This document shows, in pieces, positions 17,108 through 25,516 of a stretch of DNA of 64,000 nucleotides. Below the pieces are notes generated by a model that ran no database searches, was not told where the DNA came from, and was given only the letters and a program-made list of their open reading frames with translations. This stretch comes from Siminovitchia sediminis (lineage in GTDB: Bacteria; Bacillota; Bacilli; Bacillales; Bacillaceae_C): positions 1 through 64,000 of the forward strand of contig NZ_JBHUEO010000013.1 of NCBI RefSeq assembly GCF_042680885.1. The letters are read 5' to 3'. A program made the translations under genes and the position numbers. Each line of letters opens with the position of its first letter. Position 1 is the first letter of the stretch.

Positions 17108-17275
17108 TCATCCACAGTTATGGATCATCCTTGCCCACAAATTGTGGAAAAGAGGGATCACCGTCATCATTGTCCACAGATGCTACAAGTTTATGGGATT
17201 TTTTAATAATAAATGATTCACATTTTAAGTGATAAGAAGTGGAAATAAATCACATTATCCACAAAGTTATCCACT
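17108..17275. repeat. Cluster of six DnaA-box-like nonamers
   Basis: In the 340-bp gap after aspA I find TTATCCACA (17255-17263, perfect), TTATCCACT (17267-17275), TCATCCACA (17108-17116), TTGTCCACA (17170-17178), TTTTCCACA on the minus strand (17143-17151) and TTGCCCACA (17131-17139). Five differ from the consensus by at most one base. No gene is seen in the gap. It may be a DnaA-titration or DnaA-regulated site away from oriC. Confidence 0.6.
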
Positions 17276-17320
17276 ATTGGGCATAAGTAAAGGACGGAGC
17301 ACCAGGCCCGTCCTTCTTCA

Positions 17321-18316
17321 TTAATCTATTAAGAAACCAACTTTTCCAAACTGCTCTGCTTCCTCCAGACGATTGAAGGCAATTTCATACTTGCTCATCG
17401 GAAAAATTGCTTCAATTTCCGGTTTGATCTGATGTTTTTCCATAAATTCTATGACGTCTTTAAATTCTTCAGCACTTCCCATCGTGGAGCCAAGCAAATT
17501 GAATTGGCCATAGAAGAAGCTGCGGATATCGATTTGAACTTCATCGCCGGCCGAAGCGCCGAAAGTGACAATCGTACCGCCGGGACGAAGCTGATGAAGA
17601 GATTTATTGAAAGTGGCTGCGCCGACTGATTCAATCACCAAGTCTACTTTTTCGCCGCCTAATTGTTCATCCCAGTCGCCATTGCTGTCAATTGCTTTAT
17701 CTGCGCCCAATTCAAGGGCTCTCCGCCGCTTTTCCTCGGACCGCGAAGTCACATAGACTGTAGCGCCGGCTGCTTTGGCAAATTGTAAAATAAAAGTGAT
17801 CACGCCGCTTCCAACTCCGGGAAGGAGTACAGTTTGTCCGGCCTGGATCTTACCTCTTGTGAAAAGAGCGCGATAACCCGTCAATGCAGCTAGGCCAAAT
17901 ACGCCTGCTTCTTCCCACATTAAATGCTTAGGTCGTGCCACAGCATTTTCGGCGGGCAAAACAATATATTCGGCGAATGTTCCATGGCCTGGAAGTCCCA
18001 CAATATCGAAACCTTCAGGAGGAGCGTCACTATTTTCTTTCCATCCTAATCCCGGGTTAATTACGACTTCGTCTCCTGCCCTAACATGAGTAACACCTTC
18101 ACCGACTGCATCCACAATCCCTGCTCCATCGGATCCAACAATCAAGGGCGGGTCTGTAGGCTTATGGCGTTCGTTGACCACAAATAGATCCCTGTGATTT
18201 AAACCGGCTGTTTTTAATTTAATTCGTACTTCTCCGGGACCCGGTTCTCCTATTTCCATCTCGCGTACGGACAAACCATCTATGCCTGCTGCACCTTCAT
18301 GTACAATCGCTTTCAA
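17321..18316 (-). CDS. Zinc-type alcohol dehydrogenase-like quinone oxidoreductase (YogA-like MDR)
   Basis: 331-residue medium-chain dehydrogenase/reductase. It has an N-terminal GroES-like domain (GLNHRDLFVV, GSDGAGIVDAVG) and a C-terminal Rossmann domain with the nucleotide loop GVGSGVITFILQFAK. The basic TSRSEEKRRRALELGAD after beta2 suggests NADPH. The cysteine/histidine ligands of classical zinc alcohol dehydrogenases are missing, as in quinone oxidoreductases. Two successive TTG codons can start it; I choose 18316 because it is better spaced from GGGGGGA and gives the usual MKA- start. It stands alone and ends in a weak hairpin (GGACGG/CCGTCC, 17293-17314). Confidence 0.87.
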   Translation of the reverse strand: MKAIVHEGAAGIDGLSVREMEIGEPGPGEVRIKLKTAGLNHRDLFVVNERHKPTDPPLIVGSDGAGIVDAVGEGVTHVRAGDEVVINPGLGWKENSDAPPEGFDIVGLPGHGTFAEYIVLPAENAVARPKHLMWEEAGVFGLAALTGYRALFTRGKIQAGQTVLLPGVGSGVITFILQFAKAAGATVYVTSRSEEKRRRALELGADKAIDSNGDWDEQLGGEKVDLVIESVGAATFNKSLHQLRPGGTIVTFGASAGDEVQIDIRSFFYGQFNLLGSTMGSAEEFKDVIEFMEKHQIKPEIEAIFPMSKYEIAFNRLEEAEQFGKVGFLID

Positions 18317-18506
18317 CAAAATCCCCCCATTTTGTATAAAATTCTAACCTTTCTCATAGTCTATCATACGGATACTGATTACGTGGTACAGGGACTTGAA
18401 TTTCATATATTTCAACTTTTATAAAATTTTATTGACTGCAGCCCGGCTGTCCGATTAACTGGAGTTACCAGATACAGATGAAAATTTTAAAGAGGGGGAC
18501 AATCGG

Positions 18507-19091
18507 TTGGGAGACTTGGGGCAGTTTGGAAAACCCGCAGGGGCTGTTGGAAAGTTTTTTGGCTGGACGATGGATCTATATAATAAGGCAGAGCATGTTG
18601 AAACAATAAAACATCTTAATGTCCAGCCGGATGATCAAGTGCTGGAAATTGGTTACGGGACAGGCCAGGCGACGAATTTGGCAGCAGAAAAAATTCAAGA
18701 TGGAAAAATTTTTGGCGTCGATCATTCGAGCACAATGTTTGAAGTGGCTTCCAGGAGAAACAAGACATGGATTCATCAAGGAACTGTCGATCTTCGAGTA
18801 GGTGATGGAGGGAAATTGGATTTCCCCGACGAATTTTTTGATAAGGTTTACAGTATCCACTGCATTTATTTTTGGGATCATCCCGAATCAAATATAAAAG
18901 AGATTTATAGAGTGTTAAAGAAGAAGGGGACAGCGGCCATAACGATTCGGACAGGAAAAGGGGAGATCTACCAAAAGTATACAGATACAAGAATAAAGAA
19001 ATGGCTGGAAAACTGCGGATTTACACATGTGATGATCAACAGGTACGGAAAGAAAAAGCACAAGGCTTCTGTCATTTTGGGCGTAAAGTAA
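18507..19091 (+). CDS. Class I SAM-dependent methyltransferase
   Basis: 194-residue Rossmann-fold methyltransferase. Motif I is VLEIGYGTGQAT (near residues 46-57), the acidic ribose-binding residue follows in IFGVDHSSTM, and the FPDEFFDKVYSIHCIYFWDHP stretch is motif IV of the UbiE/COQ5-like Methyltransf_11 group. The start is TTG at 18507, seven bases after AGAGGGGGA. Short size and lack of extra domains leave the acceptor unknown. It is followed 63 bp later by a small coiled-coil membrane protein, probably in the same transcript. Confidence 0.85.
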   Translation: MGDLGQFGKPAGAVGKFFGWTMDLYNKAEHVETIKHLNVQPDDQVLEIGYGTGQATNLAAEKIQDGKIFGVDHSSTMFEVASRRNKTWIHQGTVDLRVGDGGKLDFPDEFFDKVYSIHCIYFWDHPESNIKEIYRVLKKKGTAAITIRTGKGEIYQKYTDTRIKKWLENCGFTHVMINRYGKKKHKASVILGVK

Positions 19092-19153
19092 TCGAAACAG
19101 TGAAACCTTCAACGAACGAGTTCGTATCAATTGTTAAAAGGGAGGAAGAACAT

Positions 19154-19399
19154 ATGGAAAAGGAAGACTCAACCCTGCAGTTGTTGAATGAATTGAAAGA
19201 GCTGAAGGCAAGGGAAGAAACAAATACAGAATTACTAAAAGAAATAAAAGAAATGAGAACAAAAATGGAAAAACTTGAGCAAGATATCGAGGATATTAAA
19301 TTTTTTACGCCAAAGCCCGTCGTTACTCCGGCAATGGTCGGTCAGGTAGGCGGAATTATTTTGGGGGCGCTTGTCATCATTGGAATTTTTTGGCTATAG
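19154..19399 (+). CDS. Small coiled-coil protein with C-terminal membrane anchor
   Basis: 81-residue protein not recognised as a named family. Residues 1 to about 50 form a charged heptad-like coiled coil (LLNELKELKAREETNTELLKEIKEM broken here into two helices), then a proline-containing linker and one membrane segment, GQVGGIILGALVIIGIFWL-type, at the very C terminus. That makes it a tail-anchored or short bitopic protein with a cytosolic coil. The ATG at 19154 has GGGAGGAAG upstream. It sits after a methyltransferase gene and is closed by its own terminator. Function unknown. Confidence 0.75.
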   Translation: MEKEDSTLQLLNELKELKAREETNTELLKEIKEMRTKMEKLEQDIEDIKFFTPKPVVTPAMVGQVGGIILGALVIIGIFWL

Positions 19400-19412
19400 T
19401 CTTTTAATATGG

Positions 19413-19444
19413 AACGTGCAGAACATTGTACGTTTTTTCTTTTT
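19413..19444 (+). terminator. Terminator of methyltransferase/coiled-coil genes
   Basis: AACGTGCA (19413-19420) pairs with TGTACGTT (19427-19434) with one mismatch, followed by TTTTCTTTTTT. Confidence 0.8.
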
Positions 19445-19589
19445 TAATAAAAAAGCCGGAGGAATATACATCGCCAGTGTTGTTTAAAAGTAACTTGCTC
19501 ATCAGAGAAATGGAGGATGTGATAGAGCAGGAGCAGCTTTATTCTGGAAAAAGCCCCCGCTGCTTGCTTTAACACTCCAGTCAAGGTGT

Positions 19590-20705
19590 TCACCCCAACG
19601 CCCGCTCCACCCTATACAGACTTAAGTCCATCAGCGGCTCCTCTCCCAGTGCCAGCCGCGCAAGCTCGGATCCCAGATAAGGGCCAGCGGTCAGGCCGGT
19701 TGCCCCCAATCCGTTTCCGATCCAAATATTTTCAAAGCCGGGCAGCTCTCCTGCCACCGGAGTGGATTCAGGAGTATAGGGGCGGAAGCCAACCTTTGTT
19801 TCCAAGATTGTGCTATCCGCAAGTCCGGGAGCCACGCTCAAGGCTTTTTCCAATATTTCATGCACTCCACCGGCTGTAACGCGCAGATCAAAATGAGTGA
19901 AGTTTTCATAGGTGGCGCCGGCTACAATTCTTCCATCTTCAAAAGGAACGATGTACTGGCTCCCTGGAGGCATGATCACGGGCCAGTTGTCTGTCCTGGT
20001 TTCGGGCAGTTCCATATGGACGATCTGGGCTTTCAAATCTTTTGAACGAAAGTCTACTCCAATGGATTGCATCAGCTCTTGAATCCAGGCCCCCGCCGTA
20101 ATGACGGCTTTGTCAGCTTTATAAAAGTTGCCATTGGCCTCTGCGCCGGCCACTTTTTTTCCTTCCAATACAAGCCTCGCATCACCGTACACGACCTTTG
20201 CTCCCAAACGTTTCGCTGAACGCAATAGAGCATCCCTTAATGCATGTCCTTGAATGCGGGCAGCCCCGCTTACATACACGGCGCCGTATTCTTCTGCCAA
20301 AGGGGGAAACAGTGAACGTGTTTCGATCGGGTCCAACAATCGGATTTCACCGATTTCAGGGGCCTCTTCCCGTCTGGTCACCGCCCTTTCCTTCATCTCG
20401 AGCAATTTTTCCCGGTCGGTATGCAGGCTGATGGCGCCGGCTCTGACATAGCCGGTTTGGATTTCCCCGGCCTCTTCCAATTCGGAAATCAGTCCAGGGT
20501 AAAAAGCTGCCCCTGTTTTTACCAGCTTATACCAGGCTTTGTTCCTCCTTTGTGACAGCCAGGGGCATACAATCCCGGCAGCCGCCTCTGTTGCCTGTCC
20601 TTGGTCTTTACGGTCAATGACCGTTACCTCCGCTCCCGTCTTTGCCAGATGATAGGCGGTTGATGCACCAAAAATTCCGGCACCGATGACAATATATTGA
20701 TCCAT
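19590..20705 (-). CDS. FAD-dependent oxidoreductase, DAO family
   Basis: 371-residue flavoprotein of the glycine oxidase/D-amino-acid dehydrogenase/sarcosine oxidase (DAO) superfamily. The FAD-binding beta-alpha-beta motif is VIGAGIFGASTAYHLA at the N terminus, with ribose-binding Asp in VTVIDRKDQG; the C-terminal FAD contact is WIGNGLGATGLTAGP. Such enzymes oxidise secondary or primary amines of amino acids, passing electrons to oxygen or quinone. No substrate-specific neighbour (thiazole or proline genes) is present, so the substrate is not assigned. ATG at 20705 follows AAAGGATG. A DUF421 gene lies 24 bp upstream on the same strand. Confidence 0.85.
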   Translation of the reverse strand: MDQYIVIGAGIFGASTAYHLAKTGAEVTVIDRKDQGQATEAAAGIVCPWLSQRRNKAWYKLVKTGAAFYPGLISELEEAGEIQTGYVRAGAISLHTDREKLLEMKERAVTRREEAPEIGEIRLLDPIETRSLFPPLAEEYGAVYVSGAARIQGHALRDALLRSAKRLGAKVVYGDARLVLEGKKVAGAEANGNFYKADKAVITAGAWIQELMQSIGVDFRSKDLKAQIVHMELPETRTDNWPVIMPPGSQYIVPFEDGRIVAGATYENFTHFDLRVTAGGVHEILEKALSVAPGLADSTILETKVGFRPYTPESTPVAGELPGFENIWIGNGLGATGLTAGPYLGSELARLALGEEPLMDLSLYRVERALG

Positions 20706-20728
20706 GGTTTACATCCTTTTCAATCTCT

Positions 20729-21406
20729 TTATGAATAGGTTTTTACAAAAAAACCTTTTGCTTCAGACCATTCTGCATACAGAATATGATCAATGCTGGA
20801 ATATCCTTCTTTCTGCAGCTGTTTGTGGAGCCAGTCTTTGGATTTTCCAATAAATTTAAGCATGTCTTCCTCTATTTTGCCTTCATCCACCAGCAGTATT
20901 GTCGGATCCTCATCGTAAACCTTCAACTTCAATATCTCTGCTGTAGGAGGTTCAAAGTCTGCATATTTTTTAATGCTGATGTTCCCGCTGGTTTCAAGAT
21001 AGATATCACGCACTTCTTCCAGGGAAAAAATTCCCTTTTGCCGAAGCATCGTGCGAAGCTGTTCCATCTCGATATGGTTTTTCTTCATTTTATTGAGGTC
21101 CAGTTTACCATTTTTCATCAGTCTGGATGAACTGCCCTTTAGCAACTTTCTCAGCTTCTCATTTTTCATGACAAGCACCTCTACTGTATAAATTAACACA
21201 GCCCAAACCACAATGCCAAACAGCATTTGCCAAACCGGCGTTTTATGCTCATAAATGGTTTCTTCCAAGAGCGCTCCTAAAATAAGAGCATAAATAAAGT
21301 CGAATGGAGTAAATTGTCCCATCTCTTTCTTTCCGAGAAGCCTGGTCACCACAAGAAGAGCGCCAAGCCCAATAATTAATTTAAGGGTAATTTGCAAATA
21401 ATCCAT
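20729..21406 (-). CDS. DUF421 (YetF/YcaP-type) membrane protein
   Basis: 225-residue protein of the DUF421 family. Two or three N-terminal membrane helices (about residues 8-30 and 58-80) are followed by two soluble alpha/beta subdomains. Family marks are RLLGKKEMGQFTPFDFIYALILGALLEE and the MLRQKGIFSLEEVRDIYLETSGNISI block. B. subtilis has several such proteins (YetF, YdfR, YkjA, YrbG) with links to spore or cell envelope, but no enzymatic activity is known. GAGGTG lies 11 nt before the ATG. It is immediately upstream of the FAD oxidoreductase. Confidence 0.9.
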   Translation of the reverse strand: MDYLQITLKLIIGLGALLVVTRLLGKKEMGQFTPFDFIYALILGALLEETIYEHKTPVWQMLFGIVVWAVLIYTVEVLVMKNEKLRKLLKGSSSRLMKNGKLDLNKMKKNHIEMEQLRTMLRQKGIFSLEEVRDIYLETSGNISIKKYADFEPPTAEILKLKVYDEDPTILLVDEGKIEEDMLKFIGKSKDWLHKQLQKEGYSSIDHILYAEWSEAKGFFVKTYS

Positions 21407-21789
21407 TGTTTTTTATCACCTCTATGTTCCCTATACCACAGGGAAGCGGTGAGTAAGCATTTAAGAGGTATGAGAAAAACTTGGGTGGATGGCAGAAAAG
21501 CCACCCCCAACAGTCTGTGGGATAAATATTATGGATCAATGTAACTGCCCTATCTTTAGTTTTACATCAAACTATTTAAGGTTGTTTTTTAACTTTTGGC
21601 CAGCTGATTAAAGACAGCTGACCTTTAAAGCTTAACTGGCTTAAGACAGTCATTATGGGATACAGGGTTCTGAAAAAAAACTGTAACTCTCGATTAACGG
21701 GCGCTAATTTAGAATTAGGTATAGATTAACTTTTTGTCAAATATGTATATAAAAGTACTTAAAATCTATCCGCGTAGGATGGTGATATT
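21407..21789. other. Gene-free leader between DUF421 and catalase genes
   Basis: 383 bp with no gene. It holds a hairpin (TTGGGTGG at 21480 with CCACCCCCAA near 21503) and a palindrome, CTAATT-TAG-AATTAG (about 21704-21718), roughly 70 bp before the catalase start, which might be a stress-regulator site. I could not identify a convincing PerR box or sigma-B promoter. Confidence 0.4.
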
Positions 21790-23856
21790 ATGGACATGGA
21801 AAATACACCTTCCAGAAATAAGCCTGTTGATAAGAAAGATGAACAACTCGAACAATACCGTCATAAAAATACAGGTCCCGGCAAGAAGATGACCGATGAC
21901 CATGGTACAAGAGTTTCTAATAGCCGAACAACATTAAGAGCAGGAAAACGAGGACCAACACTATTACAAGACTTTCATTATTATAAAAAACAGACGCACT
22001 TTGATCGCGAAAGAATACCGGAGAAAGTTGTTCATGCAAGAGGGTTTAATGTGTATGGAGATTTTGAGGCCTATAAACCAATGAAACATGTGACACGAGC
22101 TCATTTCCTTGGTAAGGCAGGACGTAAAACTCCCGTAAATGTTCGATTTTCTACTTTCCAAGGAAGTAAAGGATCGAAAGACACAGCTGTAGATATCCGA
22201 GGGTTTGCTACAAAGTTTTACACGCAAGAAGGAAATTACGATATGTTATCACTCCAATTTCCTGTCTTTATTGTTGCCGATGGAATGAAATTTATGGATG
22301 TCGTTCATGCAGCAAAACCAAACCCGCGCGATGAAATTCCGCAGGCCACGACGGCACATGATAACTTTTGGGACTATGTCGCAAACAACCAGGAAAGCGC
22401 CCATATGGTGATGTGGCTGATGTCCATGAGGGGCCGTCCCAGAAGTTGGCGGATGATGGCAGGCTGGCCCATTAATACATTTTGGTTTGTGAATGAACGA
22501 GGAAAAGGTACTTTCGTCCGGTTTAAATGGATTCCTAAACTAGGTGTTCATTCTTTGCTGCTTGATGAAGCCAATGTGATCGGAGGGGTTGATCCCGACT
22601 TCCATCGCCGAGATATAATTGAAGCGATTCAAAAAGGTGCCTACCCTGAATATGAACTTGGCATCCAGCTGATTAGTCAGGAAGATGAATTTAAGTATGA
22701 TTTTGATGTCTTAGATAATACGAAACTTTGGCCGGAAGAAATCGTCCCTCTTGAAGTTATCGGTAAGATGACGCTAAATCGGCTTATTGATAATTTCTTT
22801 GCCGAGGGAGAACAATCTGCCTTTGACCCTGCGAATGTAGTTCCAGGAATCGACTTCACGAATGACCCTGTTTTACAGGCCAGGGCGATTGCGTATCGGG
22901 ATACCGAATTGCACCGTCATCATTCTGCTAATTTTGAAGAACTACCCGTAAATAAACCGATTGTCAAAACAAATTATAACTTGAGAGACAGTTATCTGAG
23001 GTACCGGATTGATGTGGATTCCGTACATTTTCATAACAATTCATTAGCTGGAAACACACCTGCCGAAGCAACTCCGGAAGAAGGAGGCTATGTCCATTTA
23101 CCAGAGGAAGTGGACGGCCACATTACAAGAGAAATCCCAAGTGACTCCTTTACGGACTTTTTTTCACAGCCAAGAATGTTTTGGAACAGTTTATCATCCA
23201 TTGAGAGAGAAGACCTTACAGAATGTCTTCTTTATCATCTTCAGTATGTTAAAAGTAAATCGGTCAGACAGCAAAATGTTGATATGTGGGCAAATGTAGA
23301 TATACGTTTGGCAACTGTTTTAGCAGAGAAATTAGGGGTAAATCCGCCTAAAGGACCGCATGTACCTGTTGATGCAAGCTACCCATCCCTTAGCCAGTTA
23401 AATACACCGCATTCAGCTGCTACACAAAAAGTGGGGGTTCTAATTGGTAATCGCTTTAATGGCAGCGAAGTAAAAAATACTTTAAATTCCTTAGAACAAA
23501 GCGGGGTATTTATGGATATTATAGGCGAACAACTTGGCTTTGTTACCGGATTAGACGGAACTGAAATAGAGGTAAACGAAACGTTTCTTACTAAATATTC
23601 CGTTCTTTACGATGCACTTTACGTGGTTGGCGGAAAAGCTCAGAATCAAGCCAAATTCATGCAAGACATACGGGAATTTGTTTATGAGGCCTATAAACAC
23701 TTTAAACCAATTGGTGTTGCAACCACTGGGCAATCTTTTATAAGAACGTCTAAAAATAATAACCTGGAGGGCGTTGTTTTTTCGGAAAATAACCCTAATT
23801 TCGAAAAGGATTTTATCACTGCCATTAGTACACATCGTTTTTGGAATAGAATGTAG
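21790..23856 (+). CDS. katE: Large-subunit monofunctional catalase (KatE/HPII type)
   Basis: 688-residue heme catalase of clade 2. The catalytic histidine is in VHARGFNVYGDF (near residue 82), the distal asparagine region in the VRFSTFQGSKGSKDT and NNQESAHM segments, and the proximal heme tyrosine near 369 in RAIAYRDTELHR. This last motif departs from the usual RLFSYxDTQ (Ile-Ala for Phe-Ser). Residues from about 545 to the end form the flavodoxin-like domain found only in large-subunit catalases (KVGVLIGNRFNGSEVKNTL). It removes hydrogen peroxide in the cytosol, often in stationary phase or spores. The coding sequence is more A/T-rich than its left neighbours. Confidence 0.93.
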   Translation: MDMENTPSRNKPVDKKDEQLEQYRHKNTGPGKKMTDDHGTRVSNSRTTLRAGKRGPTLLQDFHYYKKQTHFDRERIPEKVVHARGFNVYGDFEAYKPMKHVTRAHFLGKAGRKTPVNVRFSTFQGSKGSKDTAVDIRGFATKFYTQEGNYDMLSLQFPVFIVADGMKFMDVVHAAKPNPRDEIPQATTAHDNFWDYVANNQESAHMVMWLMSMRGRPRSWRMMAGWPINTFWFVNERGKGTFVRFKWIPKLGVHSLLLDEANVIGGVDPDFHRRDIIEAIQKGAYPEYELGIQLISQEDEFKYDFDVLDNTKLWPEEIVPLEVIGKMTLNRLIDNFFAEGEQSAFDPANVVPGIDFTNDPVLQARAIAYRDTELHRHHSANFEELPVNKPIVKTNYNLRDSYLRYRIDVDSVHFHNNSLAGNTPAEATPEEGGYVHLPEEVDGHITREIPSDSFTDFFSQPRMFWNSLSSIEREDLTECLLYHLQYVKSKSVRQQNVDMWANVDIRLATVLAEKLGVNPPKGPHVPVDASYPSLSQLNTPHSAATQKVGVLIGNRFNGSEVKNTLNSLEQSGVFMDIIGEQLGFVTGLDGTEIEVNETFLTKYSVLYDALYVVGGKAQNQAKFMQDIREFVYEAYKHFKPIGVATTGQSFIRTSKNNNLEGVVFSENNPNFEKDFITAISTHRFWNRM

Positions 23857-24455
23857 TTTATTGATTTTTGGTAACTTAAAGGGATACGAAAACGAGTTGA
23901 ATGAAATTACAAAGGGTTAGATTAAATGAAGTGATTTTATATTATAAGCTGGTTGACCTATCGCTTTTAATATAAAATAAGTATCAAACCTAACCTTTTT
24001 TAGGAAAGGAGCGAGTTAGGGTTAAGGAAGCCCCAATCTGCCTACAGAAAATGGGCGAATCGGAGAAAGGCAGAAATAACAACAAGGGTTTGCAGGAAAG
24101 GGGAGGGCTTAACGGATCTCAGAAAAGACAATTCCGTTGTTCCTAACCCAATAAAAATCAATTAAATTTTATCCACTTTCCTATGAAACGTACACATCCA
24201 GTGTACCCACAGCAAATGTTTTTCGGACATAATCTTTAGATAAAATCTGAAGGTGAAAGCAATAATTGTTCCCAGTCCAAGCCCCCTGCATGTTTAAATC
24301 GATTCAAAAAGCAGTAGAAAAAAGCCCAAGAGAAAACGATAAAAAAGTTCCTCTTAGGGCTTTTATCCTTTCGTAACACAGCAAAGCTATGAGTTTTCCC
24401 TTGGTATTAATTTCGGTAAATTAATCAAGTTTGGATACTTAACGAAATATCTAGC
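23857..24455. other. Gene-free gap after the catalase gene
   Basis: 600 bp with no credible gene. The only clear structure is a hairpin at 24325-24361 (AAGCCCAAGAG with CTCTTAGGGCTT, then TTATCC), placed to end transcripts from either side. Confidence 0.5.
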
Positions 24456-25301
24456 CTAGTTTACATACTTTCCATAATCAGGTTTAGCGATTTCATCAAA
24501 GTTTTCAACTAACCTTTGAAGATTATCTGTTAGTATCTCACCCGTCATTGGTAGTCCATGACCAGTAACAGCTACAGTTGGTTTTAACGAAGCCAAAGTT
24601 TTAACCGAATCTTTTGCTGCATTCCAGTCTGTTGTTAAATACCTTGGAGGTCCACTAATTTCCTGCTCTTGGGTTAAAACTTTATAGAGATATTCTTGTT
24701 TAACCGTAACAAAAGCATCCCCTGCGATTAAAGCCCTGTCTCTTTCTCTAAACAATGAAACATGCCCAGGAGAATGTCCAGGAGTATGAATCCACTTAAA
24801 TCCTGCCATATGAGGTACCGTTCCATCGGCGGGAAACGGTTTGATGTTCGTTCCCAAATCAATTGGTTCGTTCGGGAACATGGGTGACATCTTTGCTACC
24901 ATACCACCTTCAACCGTTGGATCCGGCTCTGGGTAACTCATTTTTCCTGTTAAAAAAGGAAGCTCTAACTCATGAGCATAAACAGGAATATTCCAGTGTT
25001 TCACTAATTCAACCACAGCTCCAACATGATCAAAATGACCGTGAGTTAAAATGATTGCCTTAGGCTTACTGTTTTGTCCAAATCGGTTCTCAATAGCTGA
25101 GATAATTTCCTGCGCGGACTCAGGCATTCCCGCATCAACCAATACAAAATCTTTTGTATTTGGGTCCCCTACCAAGTGAATATTAACGATTTGTACAGTA
25201 TGACAGAAAATGTCTGGCAGTACCTCAATACCCACGCCGCTTCCAACCGAAGTTGTAGGAATGTACTTATAATCACTGCCATAATTCATTTGTTTGTCCA
25301 T
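24456..25301 (-). CDS. Metallo-beta-lactamase-fold hydrolase
   Basis: 281-residue MBL-fold enzyme. The zinc-binding motif is THGHFDHVG (HxHxDH, near residue 86), followed by the third-histidine motif HTPGHSPGHVSLF and the bridging Asp in ALIAGDAF; a C-terminal VTGHGLPM supplies the last histidine. The set and spacing are those of glyoxalase-II-like and lactonase-like MBL proteins. It has no lactamase-specific features. GGAGGTAACTTT precedes the ATG. Neighbouring amidase genes lie upstream on the same strand, but a 215-bp gap with its own hairpin separates them. Confidence 0.88.
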   Translation of the reverse strand: MDKQMNYGSDYKYIPTTSVGSGVGIEVLPDIFCHTVQIVNIHLVGDPNTKDFVLVDAGMPESAQEIISAIENRFGQNSKPKAIILTHGHFDHVGAVVELVKHWNIPVYAHELELPFLTGKMSYPEPDPTVEGGMVAKMSPMFPNEPIDLGTNIKPFPADGTVPHMAGFKWIHTPGHSPGHVSLFRERDRALIAGDAFVTVKQEYLYKVLTQEQEISGPPRYLTTDWNAAKDSVKTLASLKPTVAVTGHGLPMTGEILTDNLQRLVENFDEIAKPDYGKYVN

Positions 25302-25516
25302 AAAGTTACCTCCATATAGTGAAATACATAGTTAGTTTTCCTTATAATGAATACATTATTTTCTTTTTAAAAGGTAATTTTTGGACATTTAAGAAATGGA
25401 TACGTTATTTTGAAAGTCAGTTGTATTTTAGTAAAAAACAGGTAGTTACCAATCAAAGGTATTAGCCTGTGACTTGCCGCCTAACAGGCTGCTTTTACTG
25501 AAATTCGGATATGTGC

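Noticed and set aside
21640..21700. Sigma-B promoter (GCTTAA ... GGGATA) before the catalase
   Set aside because: The -10 match is poor; I could not defend it.
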